DNA of 64,000 nucleotides from Pseudomonas flavescens. Lineage in GTDB: Bacteria; Pseudomonadota; Gammaproteobacteria; Pseudomonadales; Pseudomonadaceae. Position 1 is the first letter of the stretch. Each line of letters begins with the position of its first letter. The DNA lies in NCBI RefSeq assembly GCF_013408425.1, contig NZ_JACBYV010000001.1:5208001-5272000 (forward strand), given 5' to 3'. Of the stretch, positions 8,722 to 17,468 are shown piece by piece. The notes under the pieces are model-generated. The model was not told the origin of the DNA. It did no database searches and saw only the letters and a list, made by a program, of their open reading frames with translations. Both the position numbers and the translations under genes were made by a program.

Positions 8722-9705
8722 TCAGGGGTGGCGCTTGATCACCCGCAGCCACGGTGTCCAGATGCTGACCGTGCCCTGATAGGGCTGAATGACCGCACGC
8801 AAGGCCGCGTCCGGATCGGCCAGGGCGTAGACGCCGGTAATGCGCTGCTCGCCCAGTGCCGCATCGCGCAGGGATACCTTGCCGGGCAGGTAGGGACGCA
8901 GTTCCTCCAGTACATCGCTGATACGCGCATCGCGCACCACCAACTGGCCTTTCTGCCAGGCTGCGATCTGGCTGACGGGAAGCGTGTCGCGTGTGACTTC
9001 ATGGCTACCACGCTGCCAGCGCAGGCGATCACCCGCGCTCAATGCGTCTGCCAGCGTGGTGTCATTTTCCTCTACACGCACCGAGCCATGTTGTACCGCT
9101 ACGGCCAGCCCGGTTTGTCGCAGCGCGACGTTGAATGCCGTGCCGGTCACGGTGATTCGCAGCGGTCGGGCATCCACGCTGAACGGCCGGGCCTGGTCCG
9201 GAGCCACTTCGAAGAACGCCTGACCGGCCAGCAGGCAGACTTCGCGCTGACCATCGCTGTAGTCCACGGAGATCGCCGATTCGCTGTCCAGGTGTATGCG
9301 GCTGCCGTCTTCGAGTTCCACTGTGCGCTGTTGGCCAAGGCCGGTGCGGTAGTCGCTCTGCAGGGCAATGTAGGCGCCGGGGGCGATGACCACTGCCAGG
9401 CAGGCGGCCAGTGCGCCTGCCAGCAGGCCGGGCCAGCGGCGTCGACGCGGGCGCGCTGGTGGCACGGCGGCCGTTGTGTGTGCCGCCAGGGTCGGTTGCG
9501 GTGGGGCTTGTGGCTCATCCGCGAGTGCAGCGGCCTGGGCCATGCCGGTGATTCTCCAGACCCGCTCCGCCTTGCGATAGGCCTCGGCGTGGCTGTCGTC
9601 GATCGACAACCAGGCCGCCAGGTCGCTGCGCAGCCCGGTATCCTCCGGGCTCTGCTGGACGCGCAATAGCCAGTCCAGTGCGGTATGTCTGAGATTGCCG
9701 GTCAT
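8722..9705 (-). CDS. FecR-like anti-sigma factor, sensor of the iron-linked cassette
   Basis: The 327-residue product has an N-terminal DUF4880 region (ALDWLLRVQQSP... AWLSIDDSHAEAYRKAERVWRITG), one hydrophobic membrane segment (LLAGALAACLAVVIAPGAY), and a periplasmic FecR domain (GQQRTVELEDGSRIHLDSES... VDARPLRITVTGTAFNV). FecR proteins hold or activate an ECF sigma factor and contact the STN domain of the receptor. It lies between the sigma-factor gene and the receptor gene, the usual order. The start at 9705 gives family length and the typical first residues, but it lacks a clear ribosome-binding site; an in-frame start at 9771 is possible. Confidence 0.88.
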   Translation of the reverse strand: MTGNLRHTALDWLLRVQQSPEDTGLRSDLAAWLSIDDSHAEAYRKAERVWRITGMAQAAALADEPQAPPQPTLAAHTTAAVPPARPRRRRWPGLLAGALAACLAVVIAPGAYIALQSDYRTGLGQQRTVELEDGSRIHLDSESAISVDYSDGQREVCLLAGQAFFEVAPDQARPFSVDARPLRITVTGTAFNVALRQTGLAVAVQHGSVRVEENDTTLADALSAGDRLRWQRGSHEVTRDTLPVSQIAAWQKGQLVVRDARISDVLEELRPYLPGKVSLRDAALGEQRITGVYALADPDAALRAVIQPYQGTVSIWTPWLRVIKRHP

Positions 9706-9795
9706 GGGCGGGACGGGGTCAGGTGAAAAGGTGCAAGAGGTTCGCACAGTCCAATGCCCTGAGCAAAGCACGTAGCAGCCAGCGATTTGGCGAAC

Positions 9796-10308
9796 TCATC
9801 CATTGGCCTGCTCCAGCCGATCCGCGCAGTGGCACAGCGCCTGATGCACCAGTTGATGGGCCAGGCCGACGGAGATGCCCAAGGTGATCGCGATGTGCTG
9901 CAAGGTGTGACCTTCCAGGCGATGCATTTCGAAGGCCCGGCGTACGCGCTCCGGCAGCTCTGTCAGGGCCGTGTTGACGATGCGCAGTTCGGTGATGCTG
10001 CTGGCCTGCTGTTCGGGGCCGGGGCTGTCATCGGAGAGCGTTTCCAGCAGGCTTGCGCTACCCGGCTGGCGGCGCTCGGTGACGCTGCGTCGACTCAGGT
10101 CGAAGGCCAGGTTGCGCACGATGCGATAGAGGTAGCCGACTGGGTGGTCGATTGCCGCTTCGGCACTGCCGCGGCTGTTGAAACGCAGCCAGGCCTCCTG
10201 CACCACGTCTTCGGCCTGGGCACGGCAACTGACGAGAGAGGCGGCATAGTCCACCAGCGCGTTGCGGTGGGCGAGATAGAGGTCGAGTTTCTGGCTGGGT
10301 GGAGACAC
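9796..10308 (-). CDS. FecI-like ECF sigma factor
   Basis: The 170-residue protein has ECF sigma region 2 (about residues 10-80: AEDVVQEAWLRF, PVGYLYRIVRNLAFDLSRR) and region 4 (about 105-160: LPERVRRAFEMHRLEGHTLQHIAITLGIS). The wording of both regions is that of FecI-like iron-starvation sigma factors. It is probably released by the downstream FecR protein when the receptor binds ligand, and then transcribes the receptor-protease-transporter genes. The frame opens with GTG at 10308 with no strong ribosome-binding site, and no in-frame ATG lies nearby. A Fur-box-like sequence sits about 65 bp upstream. Confidence 0.9.
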   Translation of the reverse strand: MSPPSQKLDLYLAHRNALVDYAASLVSCRAQAEDVVQEAWLRFNSRGSAEAAIDHPVGYLYRIVRNLAFDLSRRSVTERRQPGSASLLETLSDDSPGPEQQASSITELRIVNTALTELPERVRRAFEMHRLEGHTLQHIAITLGISVGLAHQLVHQALCHCADRLEQANG

Positions 10309-10359
10309 GATGATGACTGCCGGAAGCCGTGCACAGCAGGCGTGCCACAGCGAAAGCGC

Positions 10360-10389
10360 ATGTTAGCTCATGTTGAGAATTGTTATCAA
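10360..10389 (-). promoter_or_regulatory. Predicted sigma-70 promoter with overlapping Fur box
   Basis: On the minus strand TTGATA (10389-10384), an 18-bp spacer and TAACAT (10365-10360) form a plausible promoter for the ECF sigma gene. The 15-bp TGATAAC-A-ATTCTCA at 10388-10374 matches the 7-1-7 Fur consensus TGATAAT-A-ATTATCA at 13 of 15 positions and covers the -35 element. Iron-dependent repression is the natural inference. Confidence 0.65.
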
Positions 10390-10396
10390 TAATCGT

Positions 10397-13237
10397 CTAG
10401 AGGGCACGCAGGGCATTGTTCAAGGCTTCTTCCAGGCTGGCCTTGTAACGCAGGTAATGCACCACCGACGGTTGTCGATCTCCCAGCAGGGCGGAAAGAT
10501 CCAGGTCGGTTATGTAACAGGGATAGCGCTCTGCCTCGCTGCGTAGGGCGAGAATATGCCGGGCCACGTTGCTGAACAGGCTGTCGCCGTATTCGAGCTC
10601 GGAGAATTCCCGGTGGTTGCAGTACAGGCTGATGTAGGCGCGCTGGCCGCTACCCGGTTCGACGATCGCCTGGACATCGTAGAACGGTTGGCTGACCTGC
10701 GTCAGTGGCGCGGGGCGCAGCTCCAGGCGCTGGGCACGCAGCGGCGCGGCGGGTTGCAACTGCTGATAGACGATCTCCAGTGGCGCCTGTGGGCTCTCCA
10801 GGGTGAGCGCGGCATTGCGCCGGTACAGCAGCGACTGCAGAAACCGCTGCAGGGGCGCCAGCAAGCTGGCTTCGTCGTGGAACGGCGCCTGGGTCCGCCA
10901 TACCGCACCATGTTCGTCGAGCACGGTGATCTGTGCCTGGGGCTCGCCTTCCTGCAGTCGATAGAACACCTGAATGCAGGCCGGGCGGCTGGCGTTGAGG
11001 ATCAGTGCCAGGTCTTCGCCCTCCAGCACATTGCGGTCCAGGCGAAGCGGGTTGTACTCGGCGCGGTCCTGGGCGAGGTGTTCGAGCAGGGCGGGCAGGT
11101 CATCCAGCGTGGTGTGGCGAACCTCGCCAGGCGCCAACTCGAGCATGTGGTAACGACGGGTGATCTGCAGCAGATAGCGTTGACGCTGATCACTGACGAG
11201 GCCGGCGATCAGCTCGCGCACCAGCTCTTCGACGCGCTCGACGATGGCTGCCGCGCGATTGCGGCAGAAGCAGTGCACCCGCACGCTGGGCCGCTCACCA
11301 TGGGTGGGCAATGCGTTGAGCAGATCGGTCAGGCAGTCGAGCAGGGCGTTGGCGCCGTCGTAGCGGTCGACCAGCAGCTCGTTCCAGCTGTTCAGGGTTA
11401 TCTGGTCGAGGGTCAGCACCAGGTTTTCGCGAACACCGGAGTAACCCAGAGGGTCCGTACGTTCGCTGGTCATGTGCACGTTCATCTGGCTGTGCTGCTT
11501 GAGCGGATCGATGCCGACGTTGACCAGCAGCATGACCTGCGCTGGCTGGCGGGCACGCAGCAGGGCGCTTTCCGCAATGCTGTCCAGCGGCATGGGCAGC
11601 GCCTGGTTCAGGCTGGCGAGCAGGTGGCCGAGTTCGAATTCGCTGAGGTCGCTATCGCCCGGGTGCAGTGACAGGTGCGTACCGCTGTCGATGACGCCGT
11701 TGCGGTGTGCCCAGGCGAGCAGTTCGATCAGGCTGCGGGCTTGCCGCAGGGGTGCGAAGTCCAGCCATTCCTGAGGCCCGAGGCTGCCATTGAACAATGC
11801 CCAGCGCTCACCCTTCGGCGTGGGGCAGTGCACCAGCGTCAGGGTGTCCTCGCCGAGGTCGGGGGCGATGCCGGGGTTGATGAATTCGACCTTGCCGGCA
11901 CGGCGCTCGAACGCTGCGTAGAGGCGGCGGCCGAGTACCGCCAGTTCGCGGTTGTCGGGGGCTGCGTCGTCAGTCTGGCTGCGCGCGAACTGGGTCAGGA
12001 AGCGATAGCTGTAGTTGAGTTCGTTGACCAGCGCCCGGCGCTCAGCGCTTACCTGGCGGACCTTCCACTGGCTGCGGCTGTCGAGCATGACCAACTGGCG
12101 CTCGCCCCAGCCCCACTCGGCGGTCAGGCGTTCGAGCAGCAGGCGCTGCCAGCTCTTGGCGCGGTTGCGCGGCGGTTTGCTGACCTTCTTGTTGACCTTC
12201 AGATACAGGCAGCGGCGCATCAGCTCCAGGCGCTCGGGCTCGCCGCGTGCCACAAGGTATTCCTCCAGGCGCCGATAGATCAGCACATAGGGGTCGAGTT
12301 CATCGAGATCCAGCTGACCGTCGTACACCGACTGCTTGAAGCGCAGCGACAGGCATTCGACCCTCGGGTGCTCGCTGGCATAAACCTCGGTCAGAGAGAG
12401 CTTGAGAGCCGACTTGTAGGGCGACTCGATGCCCTTGAACAGTTGCCACATGCCGGCACCGATGAACTCTCCTGAAGGCACGTGGGCCAGGTGGCCGAAG
12501 TCGATGACATCCTCTTCGCGGACGAAACGCTTGCTCAGCAGTGTCGCGGTGAACTGTTCGTAGCGGTGCTCGTCGACAGCGGGCACCAGCCACCATAGCG
12601 GCGTGCGGCCGCCCAGCCAGATCGCGGTTCGGTAGAACTCGTCGAGCAGCAGGAAGTGCTGGGTGGTGCCGCAGTCGTCCGAGGTGAGCTGCGCCTCGCG
12701 TTCTCCGGCTCGAAAGCGCTGCGGGTCGATGAGGAAGAAGTGCGCTTCGGTGCCCTGTGTAGACGCCCAGCTTTGCAACAGCTCGCACTTGCGGCGCAGT
12801 TCGTCGCGGGCTGCGGCAGTCAGATCGCTGGCGTGGCAGACCCACAGGTCCATGTCGCTTTGCTCGGCCTGCGCCACCGTGCCCAGGCTGCCCATCAGGA
12901 ACAGGCCATGGATCGGCGTGGGCGCGGGGCCGCGGGCCGGCTTGTAGGCGAACGAGCGAGTCAGGCGCTGTGCCTCGGCGAGCAGCTCGGCACTTGGCTC
13001 GTAGCCACTCAGGCCTGCGGGTGTCTGGGCGGATACATAGCCGGGCAGCAGTGGGTGATTGACGTGGAACAGCAGCGGCAGCAGCGTGAGTACCCGTTGC
13101 TGGCGCGTCGACAGCGCCTGCATGGCGCGTAGCTGACGCCCGTGATTGACGCGCATGAAGCGTGCGCGCAGCTGAGTGAGCACCTTGCGGTCGATGCCAT
13201 CGTCGATATTGGGTCGCAGGGGCAGATGGCGCGTCAT
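10397..13237 (-). CDS. cyaA: Class I adenylate cyclase
   Basis: The 946-residue protein is a class I (enterobacterial-type) adenylate cyclase making cAMP from ATP, which in Pseudomonas acts through Vfr. The N-terminal catalytic half carries the nucleotidyltransferase motif GS at 116-117 with Asp128 and Asp130 (SDMDLWV). The C-terminal half is the regulatory region. The start at 13237 gives the conserved N-terminus with PNIDDGIDRKVL. The gene ends 8 bp from the Fur box of the iron-linked cassette, which therefore begins directly at the 3' end of cyaA. Confidence 0.93.
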   Translation of the reverse strand: MTRHLPLRPNIDDGIDRKVLTQLRARFMRVNHGRQLRAMQALSTRQQRVLTLLPLLFHVNHPLLPGYVSAQTPAGLSGYEPSAELLAEAQRLTRSFAYKPARGPAPTPIHGLFLMGSLGTVAQAEQSDMDLWVCHASDLTAAARDELRRKCELLQSWASTQGTEAHFFLIDPQRFRAGEREAQLTSDDCGTTQHFLLLDEFYRTAIWLGGRTPLWWLVPAVDEHRYEQFTATLLSKRFVREEDVIDFGHLAHVPSGEFIGAGMWQLFKGIESPYKSALKLSLTEVYASEHPRVECLSLRFKQSVYDGQLDLDELDPYVLIYRRLEEYLVARGEPERLELMRRCLYLKVNKKVSKPPRNRAKSWQRLLLERLTAEWGWGERQLVMLDSRSQWKVRQVSAERRALVNELNYSYRFLTQFARSQTDDAAPDNRELAVLGRRLYAAFERRAGKVEFINPGIAPDLGEDTLTLVHCPTPKGERWALFNGSLGPQEWLDFAPLRQARSLIELLAWAHRNGVIDSGTHLSLHPGDSDLSEFELGHLLASLNQALPMPLDSIAESALLRARQPAQVMLLVNVGIDPLKQHSQMNVHMTSERTDPLGYSGVRENLVLTLDQITLNSWNELLVDRYDGANALLDCLTDLLNALPTHGERPSVRVHCFCRNRAAAIVERVEELVRELIAGLVSDQRQRYLLQITRRYHMLELAPGEVRHTTLDDLPALLEHLAQDRAEYNPLRLDRNVLEGEDLALILNASRPACIQVFYRLQEGEPQAQITVLDEHGAVWRTQAPFHDEASLLAPLQRFLQSLLYRRNAALTLESPQAPLEIVYQQLQPAAPLRAQRLELRPAPLTQVSQPFYDVQAIVEPGSGQRAYISLYCNHREFSELEYGDSLFSNVARHILALRSEAERYPCYITDLDLSALLGDRQPSVVHYLRYKASLEEALNNALRAL

Positions 13238-13358
13238 GCTCGGGCTCGGCCGGGTGATGAGCAAGACTACAGTCGTGGAGTGCCCTGTCGCAATCGTTGG
13301 CTGGACAGCCTGTGGGAGAGGGGCCTGCCACCATCAGGGCGGCAGGCGTTGCTGGGGC

Positions 13359-13607
13359 TCAGGCAGGTTGTGGAACGGTGAGGATGGCCCGCAGGCCATG
13401 GGCGTGCTCGGCCGCTTCGTGGCCCAGGCGGGTCAGATAGCCGCCATCGGCGAGGCTGATCAGCCCCTTGTCATGCAGGCGCCCGGCAGCGGCGACGGCG
13501 GAGGGGGCGGCATCGTGGTGGTGGATCTTCAATCCCTCCTGACCATTGTCCAGATTGAACAGCAAAAGGATTTCCAGTTCGGCGACCAGTTCGGCGGTAA
13601 AGGCCAT
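13359..13607 (-). CDS. TIGR02647 family small conserved protein
   Basis: The 82-residue protein begins MAFTAELVAELEILLLFNLDNGQEGLKIHHHDA, the pattern of the TIGR02647 family, found next to cyaA in Pseudomonas and sometimes annotated as DNA-binding. The N-terminal Leu-rich helix and the segment resembling a winged-helix (RLHDKGLISLADGGYLTRLG) fit a small DNA-binding fold, but the function is not established. The ATG at 13607 has an AGGAG site upstream. Confidence 0.75.
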   Translation of the reverse strand: MAFTAELVAELEILLLFNLDNGQEGLKIHHHDAAPSAVAAAGRLHDKGLISLADGGYLTRLGHEAAEHAHGLRAILTVPQPA

Positions 13608-13700
13608 TGGTGACTCCTGCCTGTTGTTGTCGTGCACGGCGCAGGCCGTGGGCTTCGGGGGTGTCTGGCGCCCCGCAGCCTGAGTGTAGTCAAGCCTCCA

Positions 13701-14459
13701 TCAATTTGCCGGGGCGTGCTGCCATTGATCGAGAATCTGCCGATAGCGTCCATTGCGATGGATGGTTCGCATGCCCTGTTCGAAGCGTTCGACCAACCGC
13801 GTCGCATCGGGTTGGTGGCGCGAGACGCTCAAGTACAGCTTGGGGCGGTGCAGGGTCGCTACTGCCACGAACTGCCCCTGCAGCTCGGGGTTCTCGCGAA
13901 ACAGCGCCTGGGCGGTGCCGCGGTAGGCGGCGACGAAATCGACCCGGCCATGCTGCAGCATCAGAAAGCCGCTGAGGTCACGGCGCACCGGCACGCGAAT
14001 CACCTGCGGATCGTCATCCAGGCGTGGCCCGTACTCGTAGCCGATGGTCACCGCGACCTTGCGTCCGCGCAGGTGCTCCAGGCGTTCATCGGGGGCGCTC
14101 TCGCGTGGCGCCCAGAGCAGGATGTCATCACTGAACAGCGGCTCCCGCGGGATCAGGAAATCACTGTCGATGCGCTGGTCCGGTGAGGTGTTGAAGCATG
14201 CCGCCAGTTGGCCGTCGTGAGCCATTTGCATGCAGCGGGAATAGGGGTAGGGAACCAGCTCGATGGGCGTATCGGCTGCCGCGAAGGCTGCCTTGACGAT
14301 ATCCACCGACATGCCCTGAATCTTGCCGTCGCGGTAGGCGGTGTACGGGTACCAGTCGTCTTCTGCACCGATGCGCAGCGCTTCCCGGCTCGATGCGACA
14401 CCGCTCGCTGCGATCAGCAGCAGCGCAAGGCAGCAGCGGTTGAAGGTGGAATGGCGCAT
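13701..14459 (-). CDS. Periplasmic solute-binding protein, amino-acid type (SBP_bac_3)
   Basis: The 252-residue protein has a cleavable signal peptide (to about SGVASSREA) and a family-3 extracellular solute-binding fold: LRIGAEDDWYPYTAYRDGKIQGMSVDIVKAAF, then LRGRKVAVTIGYEYGP. These proteins bind polar amino acids or related small molecules. No ABC permease or ATPase gene accompanies it, so it may serve a transporter encoded elsewhere or act in sensing. The ATG at 14459 removes a five-residue extension before the Arg-rich signal start. The ligand cannot be predicted. Confidence 0.82.
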   Translation of the reverse strand: MRHSTFNRCCLALLLIAASGVASSREALRIGAEDDWYPYTAYRDGKIQGMSVDIVKAAFAAADTPIELVPYPYSRCMQMAHDGQLAACFNTSPDQRIDSDFLIPREPLFSDDILLWAPRESAPDERLEHLRGRKVAVTIGYEYGPRLDDDPQVIRVPVRRDLSGFLMLQHGRVDFVAAYRGTAQALFRENPELQGQFVAVATLHRPKLYLSVSRHQPDATRLVERFEQGMRTIHRNGRYRQILDQWQHAPAN

Positions 14460-14577
14460 CCGTAGCAGATCCACACGGGCTATCGAGCCACCTTAGCAGT
14501 GTGCCGTGCGGCGGAGAAGATGGTCGCTGGTCACTGCTCGGTTTCCGTGAACGCGACGGCGGACAGCTTGGGTAGGC

Positions 14578-14853
14578 TCAGCTTTCCTCAGGCAGCGTCG
14601 GTAGCGCGCGTAGCGCCTGCTCGTAACCTTCGGCATCGAACGGGCGGTCCTCGCGCAGCATGGCATCCACTTCGTGGGCGAGCACCATGGCCATCATCTG
14701 TACGATTTCTTCGCGCGCGTAGCCCACCAGCGTCAGCTTGTTGAGCACGGATTGGGTGAACGCCGGCTCGCCGGATTCCAGCTGATTCTCGATGGCCTCA
14801 ACCAGCGCATGCTCGGTGAAGGTGTCGTCGTCGTGCTCGTCGGCAGTGCTCAT
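14578..14853 (-). CDS. Small acidic hypothetical protein
   Basis: The 91-residue product is acidic and mostly helical, with no recognised domain (LVEAIENQLESGEPAFTQSVLNKLTLVGYAREEIVQMMAMVLAHEVDAMLREDRPFDAEGYEQALRALP cannot be assigned to a family by eye). The ATG at 14853 begins the Ser-Thr-Ala-Asp-Glu-His acidic start; longer upstream starts lack support. Codon choice resembles the neighbours, so it is probably a real gene. Confidence 0.65.
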   Translation of the reverse strand: MSTADEHDDDTFTEHALVEAIENQLESGEPAFTQSVLNKLTLVGYAREEIVQMMAMVLAHEVDAMLREDRPFDAEGYEQALRALPTLPEES

Positions 14854-14945
14854 GGTGCAGGTCCGCATTGGCTGGAAAGAGCCTTCAGTTTGACAGTGCC
14901 CGTTCGCGCTCGCCACGCGAAATGCGCTGTGTGCCATTCAATTCC

Positions 14946-14986
14946 TATAATATGGGAGTTTGTTTCGCATATTGAGAATTGCGAAA
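14946..14986 (+). promoter_or_regulatory. Promoter and operator-like inverted repeat of the IclR gene
   Basis: A perfect -10 hexamer TATAAT lies at 14946-14951; no good -35 is at the right distance. Just downstream an inverted repeat, TTTCGCA at 14963-14969 and TGCGAAA at 14980-14986, is placed to block transcription. It is a good candidate operator for the IclR regulator encoded next. Confidence 0.5.
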
Positions 14987-15019
14987 AAGCGGATTAGAGT
15001 CCAACGCCAGGAGAGTCCC

Positions 15020-15817
15020 ATGCCCGATAAAAACAACAATCAAGCACCCACGGGTGCCCAGGCGCTGTTCAGAGGCCTGGCCGTGATCGACGCCGTTGCC
15101 CAGGGTGCCAGCAGCCTGGTCGACATCGGCGCGACCATTGGCTGTACACGCAGCACCACCCATCGGCTGATCGCCGCGCTGGTGCAGGCCGGCTATCTGC
15201 GTGGCATTGGCGGTAGCGCCGGTGGCTACCAGCTCGGTCCCAAACTCATCGAACTCGGCTACAAGGCCCGCGCCCAGATGCCCCTGGCCAACGTTGCACG
15301 GCCCCATCTGGAAGCGCTGGCGCGGCTCACCCAGGACACCGTGCACCTGGGCGTGCGCGACGACGGTGATGTGCTGTACATCGAGAAGCTACCGAGCAGT
15401 CGCGGCCTGGAAATGCGCTCGCGAATCGGCCTGCGCATGCCGCTGGCGCTGACCGGCATCGGCAAGTCGCTGATGCTCGACCTGCCCGAGGCGCAGTGGC
15501 AGGAGCTCTACCAGCAGGGCCTGCAGCGTCGCGCCGGGCAGTCTGGGCTGCGCGAGGAATTCACGCCCTGGGACGACTTCCGCGGCCTGATGAGCGGCTA
15601 TGCCGAGGGCGGTTTCAGCTTCGATCTGGAGGAGAACGAACTGGGTGTGCGTTGCGTCGCCGCCCCCGTGCGTGATGCCAGTGGGCAGATCGTTGCCGCG
15701 TTGAGTGTCGCCAGTGCCATCCCTTACATGCCGGAAGCGCGCCTGCACGAGCTGCGCCCGGACGTGATCGCCTGTGCCATCGCCATTTCCCGAGAACTGG
15801 GCTGGAGTGCCTCATGA
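15020..15817 (+). CDS. IclR family transcriptional regulator of the sugar-acid island
   Basis: The 265-residue protein has an IclR N-terminal winged helix (about residues 10-75: LFRGLAVIDAVAQGASSLVDIGATIGCTRSTTHRLIAALVQAGYL) and a C-terminal ligand-binding domain (about 85-260, with MPLALTGIGKSLM and ELGVRCVAAPV). IclR regulators usually repress nearby catabolic genes and respond to a pathway metabolite. The ATG at 15020 follows AGGAGA. Its stop overlaps the dgoK start by 4 bp (ATGA), so it is probably co-transcribed with the genes it controls. An inverted repeat upstream suggests autoregulation. Confidence 0.9.
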   Translation: MPDKNNNQAPTGAQALFRGLAVIDAVAQGASSLVDIGATIGCTRSTTHRLIAALVQAGYLRGIGGSAGGYQLGPKLIELGYKARAQMPLANVARPHLEALARLTQDTVHLGVRDDGDVLYIEKLPSSRGLEMRSRIGLRMPLALTGIGKSLMLDLPEAQWQELYQQGLQRRAGQSGLREEFTPWDDFRGLMSGYAEGGFSFDLEENELGVRCVAAPVRDASGQIVAALSVASAIPYMPEARLHELRPDVIACAIAISRELGWSAS

Positions 15818-16791
15818 GCGAACGCCTCGCGCCTGCGCTGATCGCCCTCGACTGGGGCACCTCATCGCTACGCGCCTATCTGCTGGGTGAAGGCGGCCGG
15901 GTGCTGGCCGCCCAGAGCCGTCCCTGGGGTATTCAGCACACGCCGGATGGCGACTTCGCCCGGGCCTATGAAGAGCTGGTCGGAGACTGGTGCCGCCAAT
16001 GGCCGGGGCTGCCTGCGCTGGCATGCGGCATGATCGGCAGCCGACAGGGGTGGCGCGAGGTGCCTTACGCATTGTGCCCGGCCACTTCCAGCAATCTGGT
16101 AGATGGGCTGCTGGCTGTGGATACCGCCTATGGCCCCTTGTATCTGCTGCCGGGTGTGCTCGATGCCAGCGCACTACCCAACGTGATTCGCGGTGAAGAA
16201 ACCCAAGTGTTCGGTGCTCTGCAACTGGCGCCGGAGCTGCGTGAGCATGCTCTGCTGGTGTTGCCCGGCACCCACAGTAAATGGGTGTCGGTGCGCGACG
16301 GCGCGATCAGCCACTTCACCACCCATATGACCGGCGAGCTGTTCGCCGTCTTGCGTGATCACTCGATTCTTGGTCGCCCTGCCCGTGAACAGGGGATCGA
16401 ACGTAGCGACGAGGCCTTTTGCCGGGGCCTCGACGCCGCCCGGCAGAGTGCCGCCGAGGGTGTTTCCGGACGCCTGTTCAGCACCCGCAGCCTGTTGCTG
16501 ACCGAGCGCCTGACGGCAGGCGAAAGCCTGGATTACCTCTCCGGGCTGTTGATCGGCGAGGAGCTGCGCAGCGTGCTCGCCAGTCTCGAGGAGCACGCCT
16601 GCCCGCCACTGGTACTGATCGGCGATGCGCACCTGTGCGAACGCTATCGCCTGGCCCTTGGGCGCTTTGGCGTGACCGCCGTACGCACCCTGGAAAACGC
16701 CGGGGTCACAGGGCTCTGGCACCTGGCCTGCGCCGCCGCGCTTGTCACCGCAACGCCCACCGCCGTTTCGAGGAGTGCTATGCATGTCTGA
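15814..16791 (+). CDS. dgoK: 2-dehydro-3-deoxygalactonokinase
   Basis: The 325-residue protein has the DgoK family start (ALDWGTSSLRAYLL) and motifs LPGTHSKWV and YLSGLLIGEEL. It phosphorylates 2-dehydro-3-deoxy-D-galactonate to the 6-phosphate, which DgoA then cleaves. The gene overlaps the IclR gene at its start and the aldolase gene by 8 bp at its end, so the three form one unit. No galactonate dehydratase gene is present in the window, so the natural entry substrate may be another acid that yields the same keto-deoxy intermediate. Confidence 0.92.
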   Translation: MSERLAPALIALDWGTSSLRAYLLGEGGRVLAAQSRPWGIQHTPDGDFARAYEELVGDWCRQWPGLPALACGMIGSRQGWREVPYALCPATSSNLVDGLLAVDTAYGPLYLLPGVLDASALPNVIRGEETQVFGALQLAPELREHALLVLPGTHSKWVSVRDGAISHFTTHMTGELFAVLRDHSILGRPAREQGIERSDEAFCRGLDAARQSAAEGVSGRLFSTRSLLLTERLTAGESLDYLSGLLIGEELRSVLASLEEHACPPLVLIGDAHLCERYRLALGRFGVTAVRTLENAGVTGLWHLACAAALVTATPTAVSRSAMHV

Positions 16792-17407
16792 ATCCTATCT
16801 GCAGCAATTGCCACTGATCGCCATCCTGCGTGGCGTCACGCCCGAGGAAATCGTGCCGGTCGGCCTGGCGCTGTATGACGCCGGCTTCCGGCTGATCGAG
16901 ATTCCGCTCAACTCGCCCCAGCCTTTGCAGAGCATTGGCTTGCTGGCGGCCGAGCTGGGCGAACGCGCGCTGATCGGCGCCGGCACCGTACTCAGTACCG
17001 GGCAGGTCGAGGAAGTGGCCCAGGCCGGTGGCCGGCTGATCGTGTCGCCCAACTGCAACCCTGAGGTGATTCGCGCCACACGCCGCGCCGGGCTGTTCAG
17101 TTCGCCCGGGGTGGCCACGCCGAGTGAAGGTTTCGCCGCGCTGGAGGCCGGTGCTCAGGTGCTCAAGCTGTTTCCCGCCGAGCAGTTCAACCCGGCGATC
17201 GTCAAGGCCTGGCGCGCGGTGTTCTCGCGCGATATCGCCCTGCTGCCGGTCGGCGGTATCACGCCTGCCGGCATGGCGGCGTACGTGGATGCCGGTGCCA
17301 GTGGCTTCGGTCTCGGTTCGGCGCTGTACAAACCGGGCATGAGCGCTGCCGAAGTGGGCGAAAACGGCAAGGCCTTCGTGGCGGCCTGGAGGGCGACGCA
17401 ACACTGA
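16784..17407 (+). CDS. dgoA: 2-dehydro-3-deoxy-6-phosphogalactonate aldolase
   Basis: The 207-residue protein belongs to the KDPG/KDPGal aldolase family. It has LIAILRGVTPEE at the N-terminus, the catalytic Glu in LIEIPLNSPQP, and the Schiff-base Lys in VLKLFPAEQF. It splits the phosphorylated keto-deoxy acid into pyruvate and glyceraldehyde 3-phosphate. The ATG at 16784 has a CGAGGAG site and overlaps dgoK by 8 bp. Sequence next to dgoK favours the galactonate-type enzyme over Entner-Doudoroff Eda. Confidence 0.9.
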   Translation: MSESYLQQLPLIAILRGVTPEEIVPVGLALYDAGFRLIEIPLNSPQPLQSIGLLAAELGERALIGAGTVLSTGQVEEVAQAGGRLIVSPNCNPEVIRATRRAGLFSSPGVATPSEGFAALEAGAQVLKLFPAEQFNPAIVKAWRAVFSRDIALLPVGGITPAGMAAYVDAGASGFGLGSALYKPGMSAAEVGENGKAFVAAWRATQH

Positions 17408-17468
17408 GATTCGCCGCACCCGATCAACATGACAGCCGTACTCGACAATAATAAAAGGAGAGCTCGTT

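Noticed and set aside
14888..14895. TTGACA-like -35 upstream of the IclR gene
   Set aside because: It lies about 50 bp from the TATAAT, too far to form one promoter with it.
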